DNA from: an uncultured Desulfuromonas sp. | GTDB taxonomy: Bacteria > Desulfobacterota > Desulfuromonadia > Desulfuromonadales > Desulfuromonadaceae | NCBI RefSeq assembly: GCF_963676955.1 | Contig: NZ_OY781461.1 | Span: 258,001-322,000, forward strand | Length of the DNA stretch: 64,000 nt | Direction of reading: 5' to 3' | Part shown: piece after piece, positions 1 through 9,227 of the stretch | Layout of the letters: every line of letters begins with the position of its first letter | Numbering within the stretch: the first letter of the stretch is position 1 | Notes under the pieces: model-generated | The model's input: the letters and a program-made list of their open reading frames with translations, nothing else | Database searches by the model: none | What the model was told of the DNA's origin: nothing | Translations under genes and position numbers: made by a program

Positions 1-2
1 TG

Positions 3-629
3 CCCCTTGATCCGTCGTTGACCGTCACCGCACAACGACTCAGGCTCCGTCCGCTGTGGAGCAGCCTGGTTTCAGGCACACCCGCCATCAATCTCACCGG
101 ACAGTTATGGGAGGGCACCTTTGACGCCACCATCAACACCGCCAACCAGCTTGTTCTGGAAGCCAACCACCTGCATTGGCGTGGTCCCCTTCCCGAGATG
201 CCGGCCCTGACACTTGATGTTCAGTTGAACGATCTTAACCTGACAGGCACGACGTCGGCACCGCTGCCGATGGACGCGCTGACCCTGTCCCTATCTTCCC
301 TGAGCCTTGACGGGATGAAAGCGGTCGGCGGCAGTGAAAACACCTTCACCCTCGGTGAAGTGTTTCTCCAGGCACGTCGGGACAACGACCATCTGAAGAT
401 TGAACAACTGCAAAGCCGCGACGGCAATCTGGTGATTCAAGCCAGTGGTCGCATCACACCGGGACGCCGTCCCGAACTCAGCCGACTCGACCTGAGCGTC
501 ACTCTGATCCCGCAACCCTCGACGGATCCGGCGTTGACCGGCCTGTTACAGCTGGTGACGCCCGTGGACAACAATGGGCACTTCGTCATGCAGCTACGTG
601 GCACGGCCGCCCAACCCGTTCTGCGCTGA
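3..629 (+). CDS. C-terminal part of a GspN-like type II secretion protein (5' end outside window)
   Basis: The reading frame is open from the window edge to TGA at 627-629, so the start lies upstream. The visible part, a little over 200 residues, is beta-rich with alternating hydrophobic residues and phrases such as GNLVIQASGRI and NNGHFVMQLRGTAAQPVL. This resembles the C-terminal half of GspN/AsmA-like proteins, which accompany type II secretion systems in deltaproteobacteria. No membrane anchor is visible because the N-terminus is missing. The first TTG in the window (18-20) is not preceded by a ribosome binding site and is probably internal. Assignment rests on general resemblance only; another AsmA-like or DUF748-type envelope protein would fit nearly as well. 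Confidence 0.5.
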   Translation, partial: PLDPSLTVTAQRLRLRPLWSSLVSGTPAINLTGQLWEGTFDATINTANQLVLEANHLHWRGPLPEMPALTLDVQLNDLNLTGTTSAPLPMDALTLSLSSLSLDGMKAVGGSENTFTLGEVFLQARRDNDHLKIEQLQSRDGNLVIQASGRITPGRRPELSRLDLSVTLIPQPSTDPALTGLLQLVTPVDNNGHFVMQLRGTAAQPVLR

Positions 630-676
630 AAACACCGTCAGGGTTGACTTCCTCAAGGGAAGTGATTAGCTTTTTC

Positions 677-682
677 TATAAT
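677..682 (+). promoter_or_regulatory. Possible -10 element upstream of lon
   Basis: A perfect TATAAT lies 35 nt before the lon start codon. No convincing -35 hexamer sits at 16-18 nt; a TTGACT at 644-649 is too far away (27 nt). A small hairpin (ACTTCC/GGAAGT, 646-662) lies just upstream and may end the preceding transcript. I see no clear heat-shock sigma-32 promoter. Confidence 0.25.
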
Positions 683-716
683 CATTACCATATCTTCAAT
701 AGAGGGATTTCTATTT

Positions 717-3128
717 ATGAGTCATCACGAAGAGGATGAAGAATACGAGGTTGAACCGGAACACCTCGACGATATCGACAGCGAAAGTCTTGTTCTTGCC
801 AGTGAACTGCTTCCGGAACATCTGCCGATTATTCCGCTGCGCCCCCGACCTGCGTTTCCGGCCATTTTAATTCCACTGCATATTGCCGGCGCCGACAAGG
901 TCGCCATTATCCGCCAGGTGGCTGACAGCGCGACAAAAACCCTCGGTCTGGTGCTGGTGGAAAATGTCGATGACAAAGATGAGCCGACCAACCTTCACGA
1001 TGTCGGTGTGGCCGGAAAAATTGTCAAAGTCCTCAATGCCGAAGAAGAGAGTATCCAGGTACTGGTTAACTGCCTGGAGCGCTTTACCATTGAAGAGTTG
1101 CATGAAACCCCACAGGGTCTTCACGCCACGGTGGCGTACCAGCATGAAAAACCGCTGTCCGACCATCAGGAACTCAAGGCCTATTCCATGGCCATCATCT
1201 CGACGCTTAAGGAGCTGGTGAAGATCAATCCGCTCTATTCCGAGGAGATCAAGATGTTTCTCGGTCGTTCCAGCATGGACGATCCCGGACGACTGGCCGA
1301 CTTTGCCGCCAACCTGACCTCGGCCGACGGCCAGGAGCTTCAGGAGGTTCTGGCCACCTTTGATGTGCGCGCCCGCATTGAACGGGTGTTGGTGCTGCTG
1401 AAAAAGGAACTGGAGGTTTCACGCCTGCAAAGCAAAATCTCCAAACAGATTGAGAAAAACATCTCCGAACAGCAGCGACAGTTTTTTCTCAAGGAACAGC
1501 TCAAGACCATCAAAAAGGAGCTGGGCCTGGAAAAAGAGGGTAAAACCAGCGAAATTGAAAAATTCCAGGAACGCCTCGAAGGGCTGACCCTCAACGACGA
1601 AGCCCAGAAAGCCATTGATGAAGAACTTGAGAAGCTGCAGCTGATCGAACCGACCTCGCCGGAATACAACGTCAGCCGCAACTATCTCGACTGGCTGACG
1701 ATTCTCCCCTGGGGCAAGAACACCAAAGACTCTTACGATATCGCCAAGGCCAAGCGCGCCCTGGATCGGGATCATTTCGGTCTTGATGACGTCAAGGACC
1801 GCATTCTCGAATTTATCGCCGTCGGCAAGATGAAGGGCGATATCTCCGGCTCCATTCTCTGTCTGGTCGGACCACCGGGCGTCGGTAAAACCTCCATCGG
1901 CAAGAGTGTGGCCGCGGCCCTCAATCGTAATTTTTACCGCTTCTCGTTGGGCGGCATGCGTGACGAAGCCGAGATCAAGGGCCATCGGCGTACCTACATC
2001 GGCGCCATGCCGGGCAAGTTCATTCAGGCCATGAAACAGGCCGACAGTGCCAACCCGGTGCTGATGCTCGACGAAATCGACAAAATCGGCGCCTCCTACC
2101 AGGGCGATCCGGCCTCCGCCCTGCTTGAAGTGCTCGACCCGGAGCAGAACAACACGTTTCGCGATCACTACCTTGACGTGCCGTTTGACCTGTCCAACGT
2201 GTTGTTCATCGCCACGGCCAACCAGCTCGACACCATACCGGCTCCGCTGCTCGACCGCATGGAACTGATCCGGCTGTCCGGTTACATCATGGATGAGAAG
2301 GTGGAGATCGCCAAACGCTACCTGATCCCCAAGGCACTGGAAAATCACGGCCTGAGCAAAGAACAGGTCACCATCCGCAAAGATGCCCTGAAAAAAATCA
2401 TCGACAACTACGCCCGCGAAGCCGGGGTGCGTGGTCTGGAAAACCGCATCAAGAAGATCATGCGTAAAGCCGCCATGGAGTTTGCCAGCGACCGGGTGGA
2501 AAAACTGACCATCCGCAAAAACAATGTCGAAGACTATCTTGGCAAGCCGGTTTTCTCCCAGGATGAGTTGTTCAAAAATGTTCCGGGTATCGTCACCGGC
2601 CTGGCCTGGACCAGTATGGGCGGCGCCACCCTGCAGATTGAAGCCAGCGCTATGCCGAGTAAATCCAAGGGGTTCAAGCAGACCGGCCAACTGGGTAAGG
2701 TGATGGTGGAAAGCTGCGAGATCGCCTACTCCTACGTCATGGGCCATCTGACCGACTATGGTTTACCGGAGAATTTCCTTGATGAGCACTTCATTCACAT
2801 TCATGTGCCGGCCGGAGCCACGCCGAAGGACGGCCCGTCTGCCGGGGTCACCATGACCACGGCGTTGCTGTCGATGATCAGCAAAAAACCGGTGCGTCCC
2901 AAGCTGGGGATGACCGGCGAGCTGACCCTGACCGGTCAGGTTCTTCCCATCGGCGGCGTTAAGGAAAAAACCATTGCCGCGCGGCGCAGTGGCCTGAAAA
3001 TTCTGATCTTCCCGGAAAGTAACCGTAAGGACTTTGAAGACCTCCCCGACTACCTGCGGGAGGGGATTGAGGTTCACTTTGCAAAAACCTATCGCGATGT
3101 TTATAATGTCGCCTTCAAAAAACAGTGA
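717..3128 (+). CDS. lon: ATP-dependent endopeptidase Lon
   Basis: This is a full-length Lon protease (803 aa; E. coli Lon is 784), a cytoplasmic AAA+ serine protease that degrades misfolded and regulatory proteins. The order is an N-terminal LON substrate-binding domain (about 35-230), a coiled-coil linker, the AAA+ module with Walker A GPPGVGKT at 385-392 and Walker B LMLDEIDK, and the C-terminal protease domain. The catalytic dyad is visible: Ser708 in DGPSAG and Lys751 in GGVKEK, spaced by 43 residues exactly as in E. coli S679/K722. The start is supported by an AGAGGGA ribosome binding site. An acidic N-terminal extension rich in Glu and Asp precedes the LON domain. A small unrelated gene follows 65 nt downstream. 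Confidence 0.97.
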   Translation: MSHHEEDEEYEVEPEHLDDIDSESLVLASELLPEHLPIIPLRPRPAFPAILIPLHIAGADKVAIIRQVADSATKTLGLVLVENVDDKDEPTNLHDVGVAGKIVKVLNAEEESIQVLVNCLERFTIEELHETPQGLHATVAYQHEKPLSDHQELKAYSMAIISTLKELVKINPLYSEEIKMFLGRSSMDDPGRLADFAANLTSADGQELQEVLATFDVRARIERVLVLLKKELEVSRLQSKISKQIEKNISEQQRQFFLKEQLKTIKKELGLEKEGKTSEIEKFQERLEGLTLNDEAQKAIDEELEKLQLIEPTSPEYNVSRNYLDWLTILPWGKNTKDSYDIAKAKRALDRDHFGLDDVKDRILEFIAVGKMKGDISGSILCLVGPPGVGKTSIGKSVAAALNRNFYRFSLGGMRDEAEIKGHRRTYIGAMPGKFIQAMKQADSANPVLMLDEIDKIGASYQGDPASALLEVLDPEQNNTFRDHYLDVPFDLSNVLFIATANQLDTIPAPLLDRMELIRLSGYIMDEKVEIAKRYLIPKALENHGLSKEQVTIRKDALKKIIDNYAREAGVRGLENRIKKIMRKAAMEFASDRVEKLTIRKNNVEDYLGKPVFSQDELFKNVPGIVTGLAWTSMGGATLQIEASAMPSKSKGFKQTGQLGKVMVESCEIAYSYVMGHLTDYGLPENFLDEHFIHIHVPAGATPKDGPSAGVTMTTALLSMISKKPVRPKLGMTGELTLTGQVLPIGGVKEKTIAARRSGLKILIFPESNRKDFEDLPDYLREGIEVHFAKTYRDVYNVAFKKQ

Positions 3129-3193
3129 ACGTGCGCGCCATAACGGTATGACGGCGTAACTTATTCTTTTTTCGCAACAGGAGAAATAATTCG

Positions 3194-3424
3194 ATGTCTG
3201 TACAGGAACTTCAGGATGCCGTGATGGCGCTTTCCACGGAAGAAAAACAGCAGTTCATTCTCAATGCCCTGCCCGGCCTGGCCAAAGAGGCCATGCAGGA
3301 TTCCACCTTCATGATGCAACTGCTGCCGGTTTTTCTCGGGATCGTGAAAGAGAGTGGTCTGGATATCCAGCAACTGCTGCAATTTGCCGCGCTGCAGAGT
3401 AATGCCATGGGCGGCCAGAACTGA
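3194..3424 (+). CDS. Small helical protein of unknown function
   Basis: I do not recognise this 76-residue protein. It is predicted to be mostly alpha-helical, with a Gln/Leu-rich middle (MMQLLPVFLG, IQQLLQFAALQ) and no signal peptide, membrane segment or Cys. The ATG is preceded by a good purine-rich site (acaggagaaataattcg). It sits 65 nt after lon on the same strand and is followed immediately by a strong terminator, so it could be the last gene of a lon transcript. The clean ribosome binding site, codon use like its neighbours and the terminator argue that it is a real gene. A role connected with Lon is speculation. Confidence 0.7.
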   Translation: MSVQELQDAVMALSTEEKQQFILNALPGLAKEAMQDSTFMMQLLPVFLGIVKESGLDIQQLLQFAALQSNAMGGQN

Positions 3425-3444
3425 TATTTTTCCGCCACGTTGAA

Positions 3445-3477
3445 AAAAAAGGGATTCCCCAGGGGAGTCCCTTTTTT
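3445..3477 (+). terminator. Intrinsic terminator after the 76-aa gene
   Basis: An A-run leads into GGGATTCCCC, a short loop, GGGGAGTCCC and then TTTTTT. The A-run and T-run also pair, so it may work in both directions. It ends the lon transcript. Confidence 0.85.
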
Positions 3478-3584
3478 CGTTCGGCCTGATGTACCTGTGC
3501 TGATTTTACGCATCTTTTACAGTACAGACGGCTCAATGGGGTATGGTGAAGCATGGCGTTGCCTTTTCAGCGAAAGGATTTCCC

Positions 3585-4244
3585 ATGAAAACCCCATCAC
3601 CCAGTGCCCGCTACACGGCCGCTGAAGAAGTCGCTAACAGTCTGACCCATGCCGTCGGCACCCTGCTCTCCATTGCCGCGGTGACCGTCCTGGTCGTCTA
3701 TGCCGCGCGCCAGGGTTCCGTCTGGCACATCACCAGTTCATCGATTTTCGGTGCGTCACTGATTTTTCTCTATGTCTCGTCGACGCTCTACCATCTGCTG
3801 CGCCATCCGCAGAAAAAAGCCCGATTGCGCATCTTTGATCACATCGCCATCCTGCTGCTTATTGCCGGCACCTATACGCCGTTCACCCTGATCACCCTGC
3901 ACGGCGTGTGGGGCTGGAGTCTGTTTGCCGCGGTATGGGCGTTGGCGATCAGTGGCATTTTTATCGAGTTCAGTCAGCTACGCTACCGCCGTCACTTTTC
4001 CATCGCCCTCTATGTGGCCATGGGCTGGATGATCGTCATGGCCATCAAACCGCTGCTCGATGCTCTGCCCGCCGCCGGTTTTGTTCTGCTGCTGTGCGGT
4101 GGACTCAGCTACACCCTCGGCATCAGCTTCTACCTGTGGCGACGGTTACCCTACCATCATGCGATCTGGCATCTGTTTGTGCTGGCCGGTAGTATTCTCC
4201 ATTTTTATTCGATTTATCTTTATGTGTTACCCAAAGCGATTTGA
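3585..4244 (+). CDS. Hemolysin III / PAQR family membrane protein (YqfA-like)
   Basis: This 219-residue protein has seven predicted membrane segments, the normal size and topology of the HlyIII/PAQR family. Family marks are visible: the N-terminal EEVANSLTH, the DHIAILLLIAGTYTPF segment, and the C-terminal HHAIWHLFVLAGSILHF, whose histidines match the conserved metal-binding set. I place the start at 3585 (MKTPSPSARY) because AAAGGA lies eight nucleotides upstream; an in-frame ATG at 3543 has no such site. Physiological function of bacterial members is poorly known; effects on membrane lipid state have been proposed. The gene stands alone, followed by a convergent chemoreceptor gene. Confidence 0.85.
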   Translation: MKTPSPSARYTAAEEVANSLTHAVGTLLSIAAVTVLVVYAARQGSVWHITSSSIFGASLIFLYVSSTLYHLLRHPQKKARLRIFDHIAILLLIAGTYTPFTLITLHGVWGWSLFAAVWALAISGIFIEFSQLRYRRHFSIALYVAMGWMIVMAIKPLLDALPAAGFVLLLCGGLSYTLGISFYLWRRLPYHHAIWHLFVLAGSILHFYSIYLYVLPKAI

Positions 4245-4318
4245 AGATCGGACCCCTCTTCGGGAACATTCTCTGATCGTGCGGCACAACGGGAGGGCTT
4301 AGTTGCTGAACCGTTGGA

Positions 4319-6115
4319 TTAATGATTCAACAACCCCTGCGGATTCAAACCAACCCGAATCGCCCCCCAATGCTGTCCATTGATCTGAATCGGCAACGAC
4401 AAATCACTGGCCAGCTCCCCGGTATCGCGGCAATAGGTCTGCAGCAAAAAGGTGCCGGTATTGCGTGCGGCCGCCAATCCAACCGGGTCATTGAAAATGC
4501 GCTTGTCGCGACTCTGCGCCAGATCGGTTTCGTGATCACCGGTTAGTGGTCGCGAATAGAAGCTGTTGTGGGTCGGCGCATAGCCATTGCGATCAACACA
4601 CAGGCAGAACAACCCGCCATTCACCTGCTGCACCACCTCATCGTAAATCGGCTGGCAGGCGGTTTCAAACTTCTGATCATAGGCCGTAGAATACTTAACC
4701 GGGTCGGTTCCGGGAATCTCCTGATAGCTGCCGTCAAACACATGCACGCCCTGGCGGGCCATGGCGTCGATCCGCTGTTGCAACAGATCGCGATAGCGCC
4801 GTGCCGTGTGCAGAATCTGCTCGAAAGATCCGCGACCGATGACAAAATGCGAGACCATCTCCTGCATGGTCTGGGTGGTGCCGTTAAGTTGCTCGGAAAA
4901 ATCACTGGCCTGCTTCATGGCCGTCACCACCCCACCGCTGAGCTGCTTCACCTGGCTGATATTTTCATGCACCATGTTGGATGCCGCGGAAAGCTCTTCA
5001 ACTGAAGCACTGATGCGATGCAAACTATCGTGGGTTTCTTCAAAGTCATTGACCATGTCGGTAAACATGACGCAGGATTCATCAACCACTTTTTTGGTGG
5101 AATTGATGTGCTCAGAGATCACGTCCGTCCCCTCCTGGGTCGAGCGCACGCCGACAATCATGTCATGCAGAGTTGTCGCGATGTTGTTGGTTGCATCGCT
5201 GACCTGGTTCGACAAATTCTTGACCTCTTCGGCAACCACGGCAAAACCACGCCCCGCCTCACCGGCTCTGGCCGCTTCAACGGCGGCATTCAATGCCAGC
5301 AATCCGGTTTGATTGGAAATGCTCTGAATCAGGGCAACCACCTCTTCAATGCCCTTGGATTTTTCATCCAGTCCCTGAACCGTGGCGACAAAATCGACCA
5401 GTTTTTCATCCACCACGCCAATGTGTTCGCCAGCCTCCTGCAACCGGCTCAGGGAATTGCGTGCCTGATCAAGCTGCTGCGAGGTCGCCGCCTGAATACT
5501 CTGGGCATTGTCGGCAATCTCACTGGTGGCTCCGGTACTTTCCTGACTGCTGGCGTAGATGGCATCGGCCAACTCGCCCTGGCGTAATGACACCGCGGTG
5601 GTTTCTTTCACCTGCTTGCCCACTGAAGCGGAGCCAACGGCAATCTCGACCCCCTGTTCGCGCACGCGGCCGATAATCTCGCGCAGCTTTTCCATAAAAT
5701 GATTATATCCCACGCCCAGATCACGAATTTCATCATAAGTGACCAAGGGGATATCGCGGGACAAGTCGCCCTCGCCATGACCGATTTCATCAAAGATCTC
5801 GGTAATCTGATGCAAGGGGCGGACAATCATAAAACGGAGAAAAAGAATCTGGACAACAATCACACCCAGTGTGATCAGCAAGATGGCGATCATCCACCCG
5901 TGGGAAATGCTGTGAATCTGGGCGATGCGAGCCTTCAATTCGACCGCAGTCAGTGAAGCGACCGCTGTGTTGACCGCCTGCTGCTGCCAATAAAGCACGC
6001 CGCCGAGAGCCACACAGCCCATCAGGACAAACAGCATGTTACCGGCAATTTTTTTCGTCAGGGAATTGAACAGACTCTGCTCAAGAGAACGGTAGATTGA
6101 TTGAAAAAAAGCCAT
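4319..6115 (-). CDS. Methyl-accepting chemotaxis protein with C-terminal sensor domain
   Basis: This chemoreceptor of about 598 aa has two membrane segments close together near the N-terminus (about 22-45 and 67-92), so it has almost no periplasmic domain. A HAMP domain follows, then the signalling domain with the hairpin-tip sequence [20 protein letters not shown]. The last 130 residues form a further domain with QTYCRDTGELASDLSLPI and HWGAIRVG, a conserved pattern found at the C-terminus of cytoplasmic-sensing receptors and thought to be Cache-like. Sensing is therefore probably cytoplasmic. I start at ATG 6115 because GGAG lies eight nucleotides upstream, rather than at the in-frame ATG at 6130. 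No CheW or CheA genes are nearby, so it feeds a chemosensory array encoded elsewhere. Confidence 0.9.
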   Translation of the reverse strand: MAFFQSIYRSLEQSLFNSLTKKIAGNMLFVLMGCVALGGVLYWQQQAVNTAVASLTAVELKARIAQIHSISHGWMIAILLITLGVIVVQILFLRFMIVRPLHQITEIFDEIGHGEGDLSRDIPLVTYDEIRDLGVGYNHFMEKLREIIGRVREQGVEIAVGSASVGKQVKETTAVSLRQGELADAIYASSQESTGATSEIADNAQSIQAATSQQLDQARNSLSRLQEAGEHIGVVDEKLVDFVATVQGLDEKSKGIEEVVALIQSISNQTGLLALNAAVEAARAGEAGRGFAVVAEEVKNLSNQVSDATNNIATTLHDMIVGVRSTQEGTDVISEHINSTKKVVDESCVMFTDMVNDFEETHDSLHRISASVEELSAASNMVHENISQVKQLSGGVVTAMKQASDFSEQLNGTTQTMQEMVSHFVIGRGSFEQILHTARRYRDLLQQRIDAMARQGVHVFDGSYQEIPGTDPVKYSTAYDQKFETACQPIYDEVVQQVNGGLFCLCVDRNGYAPTHNSFYSRPLTGDHETDLAQSRDKRIFNDPVGLAAARNTGTFLLQTYCRDTGELASDLSLPIQINGQHWGAIRVGLNPQGLLNH

Positions 6116-6255
6116 GTCAGCTCCAGGCAAGAAATAAATCTGTTTTCAGGGCAATATCCGTTAGACAGAAATAGACTAATCAATTATCTACACAAAATCA
6201 AACACTGTTTCTACTTTAAGCAAAAGTCCATTAAGCCAGCTCCTTATGGAAAAAA

Positions 6256-7143
6256 TTACTTTGCCGGGTAACACAAACCTACCGTGTCAAGGAACTGCGA
6301 CAAATCAGCAGGCAATGGGCTGCTGATCTCAACCGGAGCGCCACTGAAAGGATCAACAAACGCCAGCTGACAGCAATGGAGAAATAATCGTGGCAGCCCC
6401 TCGGGCTGTTGGCCCCCATAGCGCCGATCGCCAAACAGTGGGTGACCGAGATCAGCCAGCTGCCGGCGAATCTGGTGCTGACGGCCGGTGTACAAAGTCA
6501 CTTTTAACAACGACGCCTGTTCGTTGCGATCCAGTGCCTGAAATGCAGTCTGCGCCTCTTTTGCTTTCCCTTTGCTGGGCACCTCGGAATGCACCATGCC
6601 ACGACCGGGCGTTTTACCAGAGACCAGAGCCAGATAACTTTTCTCCACCTCGTGACACATGAAGAGTTTCCCCAGCTCGCTACAGGCCTTCTTACCTTTA
6701 CCAAACAGAACCGGTCCGGAGGTTTCCAGATCGAGACGATGGATCGGTGCAACCTGATAGGCATCGCCTCGTGAGCGAATCAGTTCGTCAACGAGTCCAG
6801 CAAGATTGTGGTCCTGATGACCCTCACTGCTGTGAACCGCCAGACCGGCCGGTTTATCGACGATGAGGATCTCGCGACTTTCGTAAAGGATAAACACGTG
6901 CTGCTGCGCCGCTGGTTGCGCAGCTGCCGCCAACAGTTCCGCCAGTCGTCCGCTGTCCGGTAACGTCAACACATCACCCTGTTGCAGTTGATCGTGCTCA
7001 GCCACGACCCCGCGCGGCCCGTTGACCTTGCCTTTTTTAAGCAATTGGCGCAGGTAACTTTTTGAGGCCGCGGAAATATGGCGTTGTAAAAAAGCTAACG
7101 GCGTCAGAGGAACTTCATTGGCGTCGACGGTAAATTGGGGCAT
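6256..7143 (-). CDS. RluA family 23S rRNA / tRNA pseudouridine synthase
   Basis: The protein (295 aa) has an N-terminal S4-like RNA-binding segment (about 15-75) and an RluA catalytic domain. The catalytic aspartate is Asp138 in HRLDLETSG, and downstream family motifs include TGRQHQIRRQLADLGHPLFGD. These enzymes isomerise specific uridines to pseudouridine in rRNA or tRNA. The target cannot be told from sequence alone; the size is close to RluA/RluC/RluD members. It lies 20 nt upstream of a DUF2905 gene with which it could be co-transcribed (DUF2905 first, then this gene). Confidence 0.9.
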   Translation of the reverse strand: MPQFTVDANEVPLTPLAFLQRHISAASKSYLRQLLKKGKVNGPRGVVAEHDQLQQGDVLTLPDSGRLAELLAAAAQPAAQQHVFILYESREILIVDKPAGLAVHSSEGHQDHNLAGLVDELIRSRGDAYQVAPIHRLDLETSGPVLFGKGKKACSELGKLFMCHEVEKSYLALVSGKTPGRGMVHSEVPSKGKAKEAQTAFQALDRNEQASLLKVTLYTGRQHQIRRQLADLGHPLFGDRRYGGQQPEGLPRLFLHCCQLAFVDPFSGAPVEISSPLPADLSQFLDTVGLCYPAK

Positions 7144-7163
7144 CGCGAGAATCCTTACGGCGG

Positions 7164-7364
7164 TTATTTATTAAAAAAACGGACAATGAGTGACAGCACC
7201 AGGCTGACCAGAATCATCGTGGTGATTGGAAAGTAAACCTTCATGCCGGGTTTGTCGATCATGATATCACCCGGCAACCGGCCCAGGGGAATTTTACTCA
7301 GCCAGGGCCAGCCCAAGCCAACGATAATCAAAACCACGCCAACAACAATCAGTGTTTTTTGCAC
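7164..7364 (-). CDS. DUF2905 family small membrane protein
   Basis: This 66-aa protein has two hydrophobic helices (about 3-22 and 45-63) joined by the loop KIPLGRLPGDI, the hallmark of DUF2905, an inner-membrane family of unknown function. Its start overlaps the 3' end of the upstream pabB-pabC fusion gene by 16 nt, which suggests translational coupling, and the pseudouridine synthase gene follows after 20 nt. The three genes therefore look like an operon read from about 9142 down to 6256. No functional link between the products is evident. Confidence 0.85.
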   Translation of the reverse strand: MQKTLIVVGVVLIIVGLGWPWLSKIPLGRLPGDIMIDKPGMKVYFPITTMILVSLVLSLIVRFFNK

Positions 7365-9142
7365 GGTGGTTCTCCCCTATCAGCGGATTTGGCTAATCGT
7401 GCCCAGCGCCAGCCCCGCAAGGAATTGATCAGATAGATCTCGCTGTCACGCACATCATCAACGGTGAGGACCTGTTCAACGATGCGTCCTTCATCGAGCA
7501 GCCGCCGGCGCATGGTTCCCGGCAACAGGCCACAGGACAGCGGCGGCGTCACCCAGCGTCCCTGGTGAGACACCACCACATTGGCTGTGGTCGTTTCCGT
7601 GATCTCACCACGTTCATTGTACATCAAAACGTCATCAGCCCCCTGCGCTTGTTCGAACAAGGCCTCGTAACGCTGCCGCTGATCGGTTTTATGCTGCAGC
7701 CACGGATCGTCACTGCTGATCGCCGAGGTGGCCAACTCCAGGCGCAGCGCCGTAGTCTGCGTCTGGCGCTGATAGGGGATAAACTGACAGGTCATGCGGC
7801 CGAGAAAATCCACCAGACAACGCACCCGCCACCAGCGCGGCCTGTGCCTGGCGGCAGCGGCCACCAGCTGGTGGCGAAGTGAATAGCGCTCGATGTCTAT
7901 GCCGAACAGCGCGGCACTCTTTTCGAGACGCTGCAGGTGATAGTCCAGATTGCGATAGCCCTGATCCGGACGCCACAACAGGGTCTCCAGCAGCGAAAAA
8001 TCGCCAATCCCCGGTAAAATGCCGGCCTTAATCCGCGTTTCCCGCCACTCGTCGGCGGGATCGGAATCCCAGACAATACCGCCACCGACCCCGTAATGCA
8101 GTTGCCGATCACGGCGATCATACACTGCGGTACGGATCGCCACATTAAACTGGCTGCGGCCCTCGGGGGTGATGAAGCCGATGGCTCCGGTGTAGACTCC
8201 GCGCGGGCCGGTTTCCAGTTGATCGATCCATTGCATGGTTTTTTTCTTGGGCGCTCCGGTGATGGAGGCGCAGGGAAACAACGCTTTAAATTGCTCGACC
8301 AGACCACATTCTGTCGGCAACTGCGCTTCCACCGTACTGGTCAGCTGCCAGAGCGTGGGATAACCTTCGAGACGATACAGATCATTCACCGTCACGCTGC
8401 CCACCTCGGCAAGTTGGCCAAGGTCGTTGCGCAACATATCGACGATCATCAGGTTTTCGGCGCGATTTTTTTCGCTCTGGAACAAGTCTGCGGCGCGTCG
8501 GCGATCCTCCGCGTCGTCGGCACCCCGTGGCGCCGTCCCCTTCATGGGCCGCGTTGTGATGCGCCGGTCGTTAACGGCAAAAAAAAGTTCCGGTGAGGCA
8601 GAGCACAACACATGGGAGCCGATATCCAGATAGGCGGCATAGTCGCCTTGATGGCGGTGATTCAGATAGCCGAAAAAAGACCAGGCATCAAAATCGCAAT
8701 CAACCTGAGCACTGAGACCATAGGTATAATTGACCTGATAAGTTTCGCCACGGGCAATCGCCTGGCGGATATGTGCCAGCCGGGTGCGATAAACCGCCAC
8801 GGAGGTATCCGATTGCCAGAGCAACGAGGGCCAATCTGTCACCACATCAGGACCATCCGTCGTCACCATGTGGTGACAGAGGGCAAACCACACCAAAGGG
8901 ACTGACGATTGGCGCAGCGCTTTATCGGCATGAAACGCCGCGGCGCCTTCATAGGCGACAAAACCGGCAGCCACATAACCCCGGGCAACCCAGGCCTCCA
9001 CCTCACGCAAACAGTCGATGACGTTTTCCGCAGTGTCACAGCGGACCACATGACAGACATCGCTGAAGCTCAACCACTGGCCGGAAGTGCCATTTTTGAA
9101 ACAAATCGTCGGTTGTTGCGATTCTGTTACATCTGAAAACAT
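7349..9142 (-). CDS. pabB: Fused aminodeoxychorismate synthase component I and aminodeoxychorismate lyase
   Basis: The protein (597 aa) joins two steps of 4-aminobenzoate synthesis for folate. Residues 1 to about 350 are a chorismate-utilising domain with KNRAENLMIVDMLRND and CASITGAPKKKTM. Lys201 in the RPMKGTAP motif marks PabB as opposed to anthranilate synthase TrpE, which has Ala there. Residues from about 375 are a class IV aminotransferase fold like PabC (4-amino-4-deoxychorismate lyase), with the likely PLP lysine Lys485 in QHKTDQ and the cofactor loop GEITETTTANVVV. The glutamine amidotransferase subunit PabA is not in the window. Fused PabB-PabC proteins are known in several bacterial groups. 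The gene is divergent from the TPR gene at 9228. Confidence 0.92.
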   Translation of the reverse strand: MFSDVTESQQPTICFKNGTSGQWLSFSDVCHVVRCDTAENVIDCLREVEAWVARGYVAAGFVAYEGAAAFHADKALRQSSVPLVWFALCHHMVTTDGPDVVTDWPSLLWQSDTSVAVYRTRLAHIRQAIARGETYQVNYTYGLSAQVDCDFDAWSFFGYLNHRHQGDYAAYLDIGSHVLCSASPELFFAVNDRRITTRPMKGTAPRGADDAEDRRRAADLFQSEKNRAENLMIVDMLRNDLGQLAEVGSVTVNDLYRLEGYPTLWQLTSTVEAQLPTECGLVEQFKALFPCASITGAPKKKTMQWIDQLETGPRGVYTGAIGFITPEGRSQFNVAIRTAVYDRRDRQLHYGVGGGIVWDSDPADEWRETRIKAGILPGIGDFSLLETLLWRPDQGYRNLDYHLQRLEKSAALFGIDIERYSLRHQLVAAAARHRPRWWRVRCLVDFLGRMTCQFIPYQRQTQTTALRLELATSAISSDDPWLQHKTDQRQRYEALFEQAQGADDVLMYNERGEITETTTANVVVSHQGRWVTPPLSCGLLPGTMRRRLLDEGRIVEQVLTVDDVRDSEIYLINSLRGWRWARLAKSADRGEPPCKKH

Positions 9143-9227
9143 AAAAAAGAATCCATCCCTTGAAGAGACACGGCAATCAGGTTAAAATATTTATATCATT
9201 AAAATATACACAAAAGAGACACTCGTC

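Noticed and set aside
1419-2747. A 442-codon minus-strand open frame inside lon.
   Set aside because: It is fully antisense to the conserved Lon domains, with no ribosome binding site and unlikely composition; a by-product of GC-biased codon use.
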